Assembly: GCF_002843305.1 (NCBI RefSeq) | Contig: NZ_PGSG01000059.1 | Coordinates: 20,537 to 84,536 of the forward strand | Direction of reading: 5' to 3' | DNA length: 64,000 nucleotides | Origin: Streptomyces barkulensis | GTDB lineage: Bacteria > Actinomycetota > Actinomycetes > Streptomycetales > Streptomycetaceae | Shown: in pieces, positions 1 through 7,890 of the stretch | Layout: each line of letters opens with the position of its first letter | How positions within the stretch are numbered: position 1 is the stretch's first letter | Program-made: the position numbers and the translations under genes | Notes under the pieces: model-generated | What the model was told of the DNA's origin: nothing | The model's input: only the letters and a program-made list of their open reading frames with translations | Database searches by the model: none

Positions 1-49
1 GGCTCCATGATCCCCCGCCCCGGTACCGCGCCGGACTACGCTCGTCGGC

Positions 50-442
50 ATGCCAGCACGTATCAAGGACCTGGTCGTGGACGCCGCGGACCACCAGGCG
101 CTCGCCGACTGGTGGTGTGCCGCGCTGGGGTACGAGCGCCGCAGGCCGCTGGGCCAGCCTCCCCCGCCGGCGGAGTGGGCGGTGGCCATCCACCATCCGC
201 AGGACGCCGGGCCGGTGATCTGGTTCACCCCGGTGCCGGATCCCGCGGCCGGCCGGAACCGGGTGCGCTTCGACGTGTGGGGCGACACCGGCGAGTTCCT
301 CGCACTGGGGGCCACCATGGTGCGGCGGCATGACGAGGACACCGGGTGGGACGTCCTGGCCGACCCGGAGGGCAACGAGTTCGGCGTGTTCGCCCCGCGT
401 TCCCCGGGGCTCCATCTCTCGGGCGGGAGGACCACCCTGTGA
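50..442 (+). CDS. VOC superfamily glyoxalase-like protein
   Basis: A 130-residue protein built as a single vicinal-oxygen-chelate module. The N-terminal half has the pattern HQALADWWCAALGYE, and the C-terminal half ends in DPEGNEFGVFAP, the usual final strand with a metal-ligand Glu in glyoxalase/bleomycin-resistance/dioxygenase proteins. The length fits the family. Substrate cannot be inferred; many such Streptomyces proteins are uncharacterised. No Shine-Dalgarno is visible at the ATG, but TACGCT lies 7 nt upstream (37-42), where a -10 box for a leaderless transcript would sit. The stop codon overlaps the next start (GTGA), so this gene and the NUDIX gene are probably co-translated. Confidence 0.8.
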   Translation: MPARIKDLVVDAADHQALADWWCAALGYERRRPLGQPPPPAEWAVAIHHPQDAGPVIWFTPVPDPAAGRNRVRFDVWGDTGEFLALGATMVRRHDEDTGWDVLADPEGNEFGVFAPRSPGLHLSGGRTTL

Positions 443-882
443 CGGGCGCCGCCGACTCCATACCCGGTTCGCCCGGCCCCGTACGAAGGCTCATCGACAC
501 GGTGGCGTGGGTGCATCTGCGCGACGGCGTGATCCTGGGCGCCCGTACGCGCGGCAAGGATCTCTTCTACATCCCGGGCGGCAAGCGCCATGCCGGGGAG
601 AGCGACGAGCAGACCCTGCTGCGGGAGGTCGAGGAGGAGTTGACCGTGGCGATCGTGCCGGGCACGGTCGCCCATGTGGGCACGTACGAGGCCCCGGTGG
701 ACGCGGACAGCCCTCAGGTGGTGGTGCGGATGGCCTGCTACACCGGCGACTACCGCGGCACGCTCGCCGCCGCCGGCGAGATCGAGGAGATCCGCCTGCT
801 GTCGTACGCCGACCGCGATCTGGTACCGCCGGTGGACCAGCTGGTCTTCGACGAACTGCACGCCGCGGGGAGGCTGTCGTGA
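439..882 (+). CDS. NUDIX hydrolase
   Basis: A 147-residue NUDIX protein. The Nudix box is clear: Gly, five residues, Glu, seven residues, then REVEEEL. The Gly expected in the second half of the signature (REUXEEXGU) is Thr here. The family hydrolyses nucleoside diphosphates linked to another group, using Mg2+ held by the box glutamates; the substrate here is unknown. I chose the GTG at 439 because it overlaps the stop of the VOC gene (GTGA) and because the residues upstream in this frame are only the shadow of that gene. Cytoplasmic. The pairing with a VOC protein may be a small detoxification or housekeeping unit, which is inference. Confidence 0.85.
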   Translation: MTGAADSIPGSPGPVRRLIDTVAWVHLRDGVILGARTRGKDLFYIPGGKRHAGESDEQTLLREVEEELTVAIVPGTVAHVGTYEAPVDADSPQVVVRMACYTGDYRGTLAAAGEIEEIRLLSYADRDLVPPVDQLVFDELHAAGRLS

Positions 883-991
883 CCGCTCCCGCCGCGGAAC
901 CGCGCGAGACCGTGCCCGGCGACCTGCCCCCCTCTTCCGCTTCCGGCTCGCCCCGGAGGCCAACACGCGCTGGTGCTGCGCTGACGGTGGC

Positions 992-2908
992 TCAGGCGGG
1001 GGCGGTCTCGACCGCTCCGGGGCCGGATCCGGCCGGACCCGCCGTCTTGGGGCCCGCCGTCTCCGGTCCGGCCGGATCGGGCCCCGCCGCCCGGGACCCC
1101 GCCGAATCGGGGAGGACGGCGTCGCGCCGCAGCAGGGCCGCGTAGCGCCCGTCGCGCGCGATGAGCTCGTCGTGGGTGCCGCGCTCGGCGATCCGGCCGC
1201 CGTCGAGGACGACGATCTGGTCGGCGTCGCGGATGGTCGACAGACGGTGGGCGATCGTCAGCGTGGTGCGGCCCGCGGCCAGCGCGTCGACGGCCCGCTG
1301 GACCGCCTGCTCGGTGCGGGTGTCCAGGGCGCTGGTGGCCTCGTCGAGGATGAGGACGGGCGGGTCGCGCAGAATGGTGCGGGCGAGGGCCAGGCGCTGC
1401 TTCTCGCCTCCGGAGAAGCGGTATCCGCGCTCGCCGACGAGGGTGTCGTAGCCCTCGGGCAGCGAGGCGATGTGCTCGTGGATCTGGGCGGCGCGGGCCG
1501 CGGCCTCGATCTCGGCGTCGGTGGCGCCGGGGCGGGCGAAGCGGAGGTTGTCGGCGACGGACGCGTGGAAGAGGTAGGTCTCCTGCGACACCACGCCCAC
1601 CGTCCGGGCCAGGGAGTCGAAGTCCAGCTCCCGTACGTCGACGCCGTCGATGGTGACCCGGCCTCCGGTGACGTCGTACAGCCGGGGCACCAGATAGCTC
1701 AGTGTGCTCTTGCCGGATCCGGTGGCGCCGACGACGGCGAGGCTGCTGCCCGCCGGGACGGTCAGATCGATGCCGCCGAGCGTGGGGGTGGCCGAGTCGG
1801 GGTCGTAGGAGAAGCTGACGTCCTCGAAGCGGACCTCGCCGCGTGCCCGCCCCAGCCTCACGGGCCGGGCGGGCTCGGTGATGTCCACCGGCAGGTCCAG
1901 GTACTCGAAGATGCGCTGGAAGAGCGCGAGCGAGGTCTGCACCTGCACGCCGGTGCTCAGCAGGGAGACGGTCGGGCGCAGCAGGCCCTGCTGGAGGGTG
2001 ACGAAGGCGACCAGGGTGCCGATGGAGAAGGCCGGGCCGCCGAGGTGGAGGAGCAGCCCGGCCGCCCAGTACAGCAGCGCCGGGATGGCCGCCATGATGA
2101 TGCCGATGACCGACATGCGCCAGCGTCCGGCCATGTTGGAGCGGATCTCCAGGTCCGCCAGCCGTTCCGACTCCTCGGAGAAGGAGCGGGTGAGGGAGTC
2201 GGCGCGGCCCATGGTGCGGCCCAGCAGGATGCCGCTGACCGACAGCGACTCGGTCACCATCGCCGACATCGCCGCCATCTGCTTCTGCCGCCGGGTGGCG
2301 ATCTTCTTGCGCTCCCGGCCCACCCTGCGGCTTATCCAGACGAACAACGGCATCAGCAGCAGGGAGACGAGGGTGAGCCGCCAGTCCAGCACCAGCATCG
2401 CCACGATCGTCGCCACCACGCTGGTGAGGTTGGAGACCAGGGAGGTCGCGGTGGAGGTGACCGTGGCCTGCATTCCCCCGATGTCGTTGGCGATGCGGGA
2501 CTGGACCTCGCCGGTGCGGGTGCGGGTGAAGAACGCCAGGGGCATCCGCTGGAGCTTGGCGTAGACCCCGGTGCGCAGGTCGTGCATGACGTGCTGGCCG
2601 ACGGTGGTGCTGATCAGCGTCTGGAGGACGTTGAATACGCTGGTCAGCACCGCCGTGGCGATCATGCCGAGGGCGAGCAGGGACAGCAGGCCGGTGCGCT
2701 GCTCGGGGATGGCCACGTCGAGGATCTCGCGCAGCAGGAACGGCGAGGCCACCGACACCAGCGAGGAGGCGCCGACCAGCAGTCCGACCACGGCCAGCCG
2801 CCCGCGGTAGGGGCGGAAGAGGCGCAGGATGCGGCGGATCTGGGCGGGCGGCTGCGGCTCGTCCTTCCCCCTCCGCGGTGGGGTCCAGTCGGGTTCGTCG
2901 CGGTGCAA
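992..2908 (-). CDS. ABC exporter, fused permease-ATPase (type I half-transporter)
   Basis: A 638-residue half-transporter: six-helix membrane domain at about residues 35-320, then a nucleotide-binding domain. Walker A GATGSGKST is near residue 394, followed by signature FSGGEKQRLALAR, Walker B VLILDEATSALD and H-loop IAHRLST, so the ATPase site looks fully competent. It probably works as a homodimer, exporting a hydrophobic compound or peptide. The TTG at 2908 is chosen because AAGGAG lies 4 nt upstream; no ATG fits. The last roughly 40 residues are an unusual Ala/Pro/Gly-rich tail (repeated AGP units) outside the family core. The gene diverges from the heterodimeric exporter pair at 3227-6867 and could be part of the same export function, but nothing in the sequence proves it. 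Confidence 0.92.
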   Translation of the reverse strand: MHRDEPDWTPPRRGKDEPQPPAQIRRILRLFRPYRGRLAVVGLLVGASSLVSVASPFLLREILDVAIPEQRTGLLSLLALGMIATAVLTSVFNVLQTLISTTVGQHVMHDLRTGVYAKLQRMPLAFFTRTRTGEVQSRIANDIGGMQATVTSTATSLVSNLTSVVATIVAMLVLDWRLTLVSLLLMPLFVWISRRVGRERKKIATRRQKQMAAMSAMVTESLSVSGILLGRTMGRADSLTRSFSEESERLADLEIRSNMAGRWRMSVIGIIMAAIPALLYWAAGLLLHLGGPAFSIGTLVAFVTLQQGLLRPTVSLLSTGVQVQTSLALFQRIFEYLDLPVDITEPARPVRLGRARGEVRFEDVSFSYDPDSATPTLGGIDLTVPAGSSLAVVGATGSGKSTLSYLVPRLYDVTGGRVTIDGVDVRELDFDSLARTVGVVSQETYLFHASVADNLRFARPGATDAEIEAAARAAQIHEHIASLPEGYDTLVGERGYRFSGGEKQRLALARTILRDPPVLILDEATSALDTRTEQAVQRAVDALAAGRTTLTIAHRLSTIRDADQIVVLDGGRIAERGTHDELIARDGRYAALLRRDAVLPDSAGSRAAGPDPAGPETAGPKTAGPAGSGPGAVETAPA

Positions 2909-3226
2909 TGCGCTCCTTCGGCGGTCGGCGGGGGGCGGTGCCGGCCGCCCGGCGGGCGGCCGGCCCCGGCTCACCAGCCTACGGTCGCCCGCACGCCGGG
3001 TGCCCGTCCGCGCCGTCCGGGCGGGCGGCGCCGTGCCCGGACGGCGGCCTCCCGGACAGCGGTCCCCCGTCCGGTGGGCTTCCGGTCCGAACCGTGTACC
3101 GGACCTGCTCATGCCGTACCTCGTCCCATCCCCGCGCGGAAAACCCTTTGCCCTCCCGCCGGAGATGACGGAAGGCTTGCACGGCCTCCTCCGCTTGTCC
3201 GACATCGAGACCGTTTCCGGGACGTC
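2909..3226. promoter_or_regulatory. Intergenic region between divergent ABC exporter genes
   Basis: These 318 bases must hold both divergent promoters. A perfect 11-bp inverted repeat with a 3-nt loop sits at 2940-2964 (GCCGGCCGCCC / GGGCGGCCGGC), just upstream of the leftward gene. The middle is extremely GC-rich, with recurring CCGGACGG words, and I see no coding potential there. The end next to the rightward gene (about 3130-3226) is less GC-rich, as expected for a promoter, but no convincing -35/-10 pair stands out. Confidence 0.4.
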
Positions 3227-5089
3227 ATGCGCATTCGCGATCTTCCATATCCCGATCCCGGCGACCCCGACGTACGGTCCGGGGCCCGCCTCATGCTCTG
3301 GCTGTGGCGCGCGCAGCTGGGCGGCCAGCTGAAGGCGCTGGCCTGGGGGACGCTCCACATGGCGGCGGTCGCCTCCTTCCCCCTGGCCGTGGGCATGGCC
3401 GTGCAGGCCGCCACCGAGCGCTCCGGGAACCGGCTGGTCCTCGCGGGCGCCCTGACCGTGGCGCTGGGTCTGGCGGTCACCGTCGGCGACACCATGCTGC
3501 ACCGTGCCGCCGTCACCAACTGGATCACCGCCGCGGCCCGGGTGCAGCAGCTGCTGGCCCGGCGGACCGCCGAGCTGGGGGCCGCACTGACCCGGCGGGT
3601 GGCGGCGGGCGAGGTGGTGGCCGTCTCCACCGGGGACATCGAGAAGATCGGCTGGTTCGTCGAGGCCGTCTCCCGCTTCGGCGCCGCTTCGCTGACCACG
3701 GCCGGAGTGTGCGCGGCCCTGGTGGTGTACGAGCCACTGCTGGGCACCGTGGTGGCGTTGGGCGTGCTGGCGCTGGTGGCGGCCGTACTGCCGCTGCTGC
3801 CGCCGGCGACCCGCCGGGCGGACGCGCAGCGGGCGAAGGCCGGGCGGGCCACCGAGCTGGCCGCCGACACCGTGGCCGGGCTGCGGGTGCTGCGCGGCAT
3901 CGGAGGCGAGGAGCTGTTCCTCGGCAGGTACCGAAGGGCCTCGCAGGAGGTGCGGCGGGCGGCGGTGCGGACCGCGCGGATGTGGTCGCTGATCGACGCC
4001 GTGCAGGTGGTGCTGCCGGGGGTGCTGCTGATCGCGGTGGTCTGGCTGGGGGCGCGGCTGGCGCTGGAGGGCACGGTCGCCGTGGGTGAACTGGTGACGG
4101 TGTACGGCGCGGTGACCTTCCTGCTCTTCCCGCTGCGGCTCTTCCAGGAGATCGCCATGGCCTACTCCTTCTCCCGCCCCTCGGCCGAGCGGGCCGCCCG
4201 GGTCCTGGCGCTGAGCCGCGGGACGCGGACGGACGCCGCGGTGGCGCGCGACGGCGCGCGGGTGCTGCCGGACGGCGACCTGTACGACCCGGTGAGCGGG
4301 CTGCTCGCCCCGGCCGGAAGCCTGACCGCGGTGGTGTGCGGCGACCCCGACGAGGCCGGCCGGCTCGCCGAACGTCTGGGCGGACACGGCACCGGATCCG
4401 GAACCGGGGCGCCGTCGGTGCTGCTGGGCGGGGTCGCCCTGGACGAGGTGCCGCTGGAGACGGCCCGTACCGCCGTACTGGTCCAGGACAAGGACCCGGT
4501 GCTGCTGTCGGGCACCCTGGAGGAACTGCTCGACGTGCCGTCGTCCGGCGCGGTCGCGCCCGGGCGGGCGCTGGAGGCGGCCCGGTGCGGCGATGTGCTC
4601 GCCGCACTGGCGCGCGCCGGGGGCGCCCCGGGCGGCGACCCGATGCGGGCCCGGATCACCGAGCGCGGCAGGTCGCTGTCGGGCGGCCAGCGCCAGCGAC
4701 TGGCACTGGCCCGGTCGCTGGTCGCCGATCCGCGGGTGCTGGTGCTGGACGAGCCGACCAGCGCCGTCGACTCGCACACCGAGGCACGTGTCGCCGACGC
4801 GCTGCGCAGGCTGCGGGCCGGCCGCACCACGGTGGTGTTCTCCTCCAGCCCGCTGCTGCTGGACCGGGCCGACCGGGTGGTGTTCGTCTCCGGCGGCGAG
4901 GCCGCCGCGGTGGGCACCCACCGGGAGCTGCTGGCGGACGAGCCGGGGTACCGCGCGGTGGTCACCCGTGAGGCCGGCGGCGATGACGACGGCGCCGACA
5001 TCGCCGACACGGCCGGCGAGGACGAACTCGCGGCCGACGCGGCCGGGAGCCGGGGGCCGCGGCACGAGTGGATGGAGGAGAGCGCATGA
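3227..5089 (+). CDS. ABC exporter subunit with degenerate ATP site (heterodimer partner 1)
   Basis: A 620-residue half-transporter with an N-terminal six-helix membrane domain and a C-terminal nucleotide-binding domain. The ATPase core is mixed. The signature LSGGQRQRLALAR and Walker B VLVLDEPTSAVD are perfect. The Walker A position reads CGDPDEAGRL and lacks both the Lys and the Ser/Thr that bind ATP phosphates. The H-loop His is replaced (FSSSPLLL in place of a normal IAHRLST). By family knowledge this chain cannot form its own catalytic site but can lend its signature to a partner, and that partner is the next gene, which it overlaps by ATGA. ATG 3227 is the first in-frame start; ATG 3293 is an alternative. 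An acidic tail follows the ATPase domain. Confidence 0.9.
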   Translation: MRIRDLPYPDPGDPDVRSGARLMLWLWRAQLGGQLKALAWGTLHMAAVASFPLAVGMAVQAATERSGNRLVLAGALTVALGLAVTVGDTMLHRAAVTNWITAAARVQQLLARRTAELGAALTRRVAAGEVVAVSTGDIEKIGWFVEAVSRFGAASLTTAGVCAALVVYEPLLGTVVALGVLALVAAVLPLLPPATRRADAQRAKAGRATELAADTVAGLRVLRGIGGEELFLGRYRRASQEVRRAAVRTARMWSLIDAVQVVLPGVLLIAVVWLGARLALEGTVAVGELVTVYGAVTFLLFPLRLFQEIAMAYSFSRPSAERAARVLALSRGTRTDAAVARDGARVLPDGDLYDPVSGLLAPAGSLTAVVCGDPDEAGRLAERLGGHGTGSGTGAPSVLLGGVALDEVPLETARTAVLVQDKDPVLLSGTLEELLDVPSSGAVAPGRALEAARCGDVLAALARAGGAPGGDPMRARITERGRSLSGGQRQRLALARSLVADPRVLVLDEPTSAVDSHTEARVADALRRLRAGRTTVVFSSSPLLLDRADRVVFVSGGEAAAVGTHRELLADEPGYRAVVTREAGGDDDGADIADTAGEDELAADAAGSRGPRHEWMEESA

Positions 5090-6867
5090 TCGGCGTCGCA
5101 CCGCCCGCCCATGATCCCGCCGCGTCCGAGGCGGCCGCGACTCTGCCGGTCGGCGCGCCGGGTACCGTGCGCGCCTACGTCGGCGAACTGGTCCGCCGGC
5201 ACCGCCGGGCCTTCGCCGTGCTGGTGTCGGTGAACGCCGTCGCGGTGCTGGCCTCCATGGCCGGCCCCTATCTGCTGGGGCGGGTGGTGGAGGACCTCGC
5301 GGCGGGGACCCGCGATCTGCGCCTGGAGCGCACCGTCGTCCTGTTCGCCGTGGCCCTGGTCGTCCAGACGGTCTTCGTCCAGCAGGTACGGCTGCGCGGG
5401 GCGGTGCTGGGTGAGCGGATGCTGGCGGATCTGCGCGAGGACTTCCTGGTCCGCTCGGTGCGGCTGCCGCCGGGTGTGCTGGAGCGGGCCGGTACGGGTG
5501 ACCTGCTGTCCAGGATCACCACCGACATCGACCGGCTGGCGGGCGCCATGCGCGAGGCGGTGCCCCAGCTGTCGATCGGCGTCGTCTGGGCCGCGCTGCT
5601 GCTGGGCGCGCTCACGGCCACCGCGCCGCCGCTGGCGCTGTCCGTCGTGATCGCCCTGCCGCTGCTGCTGGCGGGCTGCCGCTGGTACTACCGGCGGGCG
5701 CCCGGCGCCTACCGCTGTGAGGCGGCGGGCTACGCCGCCGTCGCCGCCGCCCTGGCCGAGACCGTGGACGCCGGGCGGACGGTGGAGGCCCACCGGCTGG
5801 GCCCGCGCCGGATCGCCCTGTCCGAGCACCGCATCGGCCGGTGGACGGCGTGGGAGCGGTACACGCTGTGGTTGCGCACCGTCCTCTTCCCCGTCGTCAA
5901 CGGCACCCATGTGCTGATCCTCGGCTCGGTGCTGATGCTCGGCGGCTTCTTCGTGCTGCGGGGCTGGATCTCGGTCGGCGAGCTGACGACGGGCGCGCTG
6001 CTGGCACAGATGCTGGTCGAACCGATCGGCCTGATCCTGCGCTGGTACGACGAGCTCCAGACCGCCCAGGTGTCCCTGGCCCGGCTGGTCGGGGTACGGG
6101 AGATCGAGCCGGAGTCCGGCGACGGCACGCTGCTCCCGGACGGCCGCGAGGTGCGGGCCGGCCAGGTGCGGTTCGGCTACGGCGCGGGCGGCGACGTACT
6201 GCACGGGGTGTCGCTGGACGTCGCGCCCGGTACGCGGGTCGCGCTGGTGGGGCCGTCGGGGGCGGGCAAGTCCACGCTGGGCCGGCTGCTGGCGGGGATC
6301 TACGCGCCGCGGGCGGGCGAGGTCACGCTCGGCGGGGCCGAGCTGTCCCGGATGCCCGCGGAACGTGTACGCGAACACGTGGCGCTGGTCAATCAGGAGC
6401 ACCACGTCTTCGTCGGTTCGCTGCGCGACAACCTGCTGCTGGCGAACGCGGGCGCCGGCGACGCCGAGCTGTGGGCCGCCCTCGCCGCGGTGGACGCCGA
6501 CGGCTGGGCCCGGAAGCTGGCCGACGGCCTGGACAGCGAGGTCGGCTCGGGCGGGGAGGCGATCACCCCGGCCCAGGCCCAGCAGATCGCACTGGCCCGG
6601 CTGGTGCTGGCCGATCCGCACACCCTGGTGCTGGACGAGGCGACGTCCCTGCTGGACCCGCGTGCCGCACGGCATCTGGAGCACTCCCTGGCGCGGGTGC
6701 TCAGGGGGCGCACCGTGGTGGCGATCGCGCACCGGCTGCACACCGCGCATGACGCGGATGTGATCGCGGTCGTGGAGGACGGCCGGATCAGCGAGCTGGG
6801 AAGCCACGGTGAGCTGGTCGCCGCCGACGGCGCCTACGCCGCGCTGTGGCGGTCCTGGCACGGCTGA
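5086..6867 (+). CDS. ABC exporter subunit with intact Walker A (heterodimer partner 2)
   Basis: A 593-residue half-transporter, translationally coupled to the preceding gene (ATGA overlap; GGAGAG upstream of ATG 5086). Walker A GPSGAGKST, Walker B TLVLDEATSLLD and H-loop IAHRLHT are canonical. The signature is lost: ITPAQAQQIALAR stands where LSGGQ is expected. This complements the previous subunit. Together they can build one complete composite ATP site (this Walker A, Walker B and His with the partner's LSGGQ) and one degenerate site. Such asymmetric heterodimers are known among bacterial exporters (TM287/288 type). Substrate unknown. The operon ends at the large palindrome at 6896-6941. 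Confidence 0.92.
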   Translation: MIGVAPPAHDPAASEAAATLPVGAPGTVRAYVGELVRRHRRAFAVLVSVNAVAVLASMAGPYLLGRVVEDLAAGTRDLRLERTVVLFAVALVVQTVFVQQVRLRGAVLGERMLADLREDFLVRSVRLPPGVLERAGTGDLLSRITTDIDRLAGAMREAVPQLSIGVVWAALLLGALTATAPPLALSVVIALPLLLAGCRWYYRRAPGAYRCEAAGYAAVAAALAETVDAGRTVEAHRLGPRRIALSEHRIGRWTAWERYTLWLRTVLFPVVNGTHVLILGSVLMLGGFFVLRGWISVGELTTGALLAQMLVEPIGLILRWYDELQTAQVSLARLVGVREIEPESGDGTLLPDGREVRAGQVRFGYGAGGDVLHGVSLDVAPGTRVALVGPSGAGKSTLGRLLAGIYAPRAGEVTLGGAELSRMPAERVREHVALVNQEHHVFVGSLRDNLLLANAGAGDAELWAALAAVDADGWARKLADGLDSEVGSGGEAITPAQAQQIALARLVLADPHTLVLDEATSLLDPRAARHLEHSLARVLRGRTVVAIAHRLHTAHDADVIAVVEDGRISELGSHGELVAADGAYAALWRSWHG

Positions 6868-6877
6868 TCCGGGCCCC

Positions 6878-6946
6878 CTTCCTCCTCTTCCTCCTCTTCC
6901 TCCTCCGCGTCCCGGAGCGCTCCGGGACGCGGAGGAGGAAGGGGGC
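6878..6946. terminator. 46-bp perfect palindrome with three 9-bp repeats, likely bidirectional terminator
   Basis: Positions 6896-6941 are a perfect inverted repeat of 23 bp per arm with no spacer (centre GGAGC|GCTCC). It lies between two convergent genes, 29 nt after the exporter stop and 43 nt before the stop of the leftward hydrolase gene, so it can terminate transcription both ways. The left arm begins with the third copy of a 9-bp tandem repeat CTTCCTCCT (6878-6886, 6887-6895, 6896-6904). The right arm followed by GGGGG (to 6946) can therefore also pair in register with the first copy, preceded by CCCCC. Confidence 0.85.
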
Positions 6947-6983
6947 GGGGCGTGCGGCCGGGGGCGGCTCGGCCGAGGGTGGC

Positions 6984-7778
6984 TCAGCCCAGGAAGCCCA
7001 CGGCCCACAGCCCGCTCAGCCCACCGGCCAGCATGAAGCCGGGCATCAGGACCTGCACCTCGACCCAGCTGCCCGCCTTGAACCGCATGGGCTTGGGCGT
7101 GCCCAGCGGGTACCAGCGCTTGCTTCCCACGGGTATCGGCCACAGGACCGGGCAGCCGGAGACGGTGATGGCGTCGCCGAGGTCGTGGACCAGGGCGCCC
7201 AGCACGATCGGCAGTCCCAGCCACAGGTACTCCTGGCCGGGTGCGGTGAACAGCCAGTCCGCCCCGTTCCCGGGCTTGTTCAGGATGTCCGCCAGGATCC
7301 AGGCGCTGGTCGCCCCCAGCAGCCACACCAGAACGTCGCTGGAGACCCGCGCCGCCCGCCACAGCAGGCCCTCGACGGCCAGCACCATGTGGACGAAGAG
7401 GATGCCCAGCACCGCCCAGCGTCCGCCCAGTATCGCGAAGGCCGAGAAACCGGCGCCCATCGCCACCGCCCACAGCCAGGTGTGGGTGAGGGTGCGGTGG
7501 CCTCCCGCGCGGCGCGGGTCGCCGGACTTGCGGGTGGCCTTGTAGACCGCGCACGAGAGTTTCTCGATCACCATGCACAGCCATCTGGAGAGCGGGCCGA
7601 AGGCACGGGAGATCGTCGCCGACTTGTGGTCCAGATCGGGCGCGAGGGCCGCGCCCGCGCAGATCAGGGCACCGACCACCAGGACCGGCCACGGCATCGG
7701 CCGGCCCAGGGCGTCCGCCGCCGCTCCCACCCCCAGCCACGCCGCCGCCCCCGACAGTGAATGCGCCGGTCCCATCAT
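6984..7778 (-). CDS. YdjM-like inner-membrane metal-dependent hydrolase
   Basis: A 264-residue polytopic membrane protein of the YdjM/DUF457 family, annotated as metal-dependent hydrolases. Family hallmarks are visible: MGPAHSLSG at the N terminus, APDLDHKSAT with acidic and His metal ligands near residue 50, GGHRTLTHT near residue 95, and LVHDLGDAIT in the C-terminal half. Several hydrophobic segments alternate with these His/Asp motifs. The physiological substrate is unknown; a link to the SOS response comes from E. coli YdjM only. The start is uncertain: ATG 7778 or 7775 after GGGGACGCAC, or GTG 7790. Confidence 0.8.
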   Translation of the reverse strand: MMGPAHSLSGAAAWLGVGAAADALGRPMPWPVLVVGALICAGAALAPDLDHKSATISRAFGPLSRWLCMVIEKLSCAVYKATRKSGDPRRAGGHRTLTHTWLWAVAMGAGFSAFAILGGRWAVLGILFVHMVLAVEGLLWRAARVSSDVLVWLLGATSAWILADILNKPGNGADWLFTAPGQEYLWLGLPIVLGALVHDLGDAITVSGCPVLWPIPVGSKRWYPLGTPKPMRFKAGSWVEVQVLMPGFMLAGGLSGLWAVGFLG

Positions 7779-7890
7779 GTGCGTCCCCACCCCATCGCGC
7801 TCGCTCCTGCGTTGTGCCGGTGGCACAGCGTAGTGCCGATGATCTTCGTGCGGTCGGCCGGTTCCCACCGCAGGCGCCGCGGCAGGCAGT

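Noticed and set aside
880..1145. An open frame starting with GTG overlapping the NUDIX stop.
   Set aside because: The GTGA overlap looks attractive, but the product is a low-complexity Pro/Ala/Gly run antisense to the ABC exporter tail, with no recognisable domain and no ribosome site.
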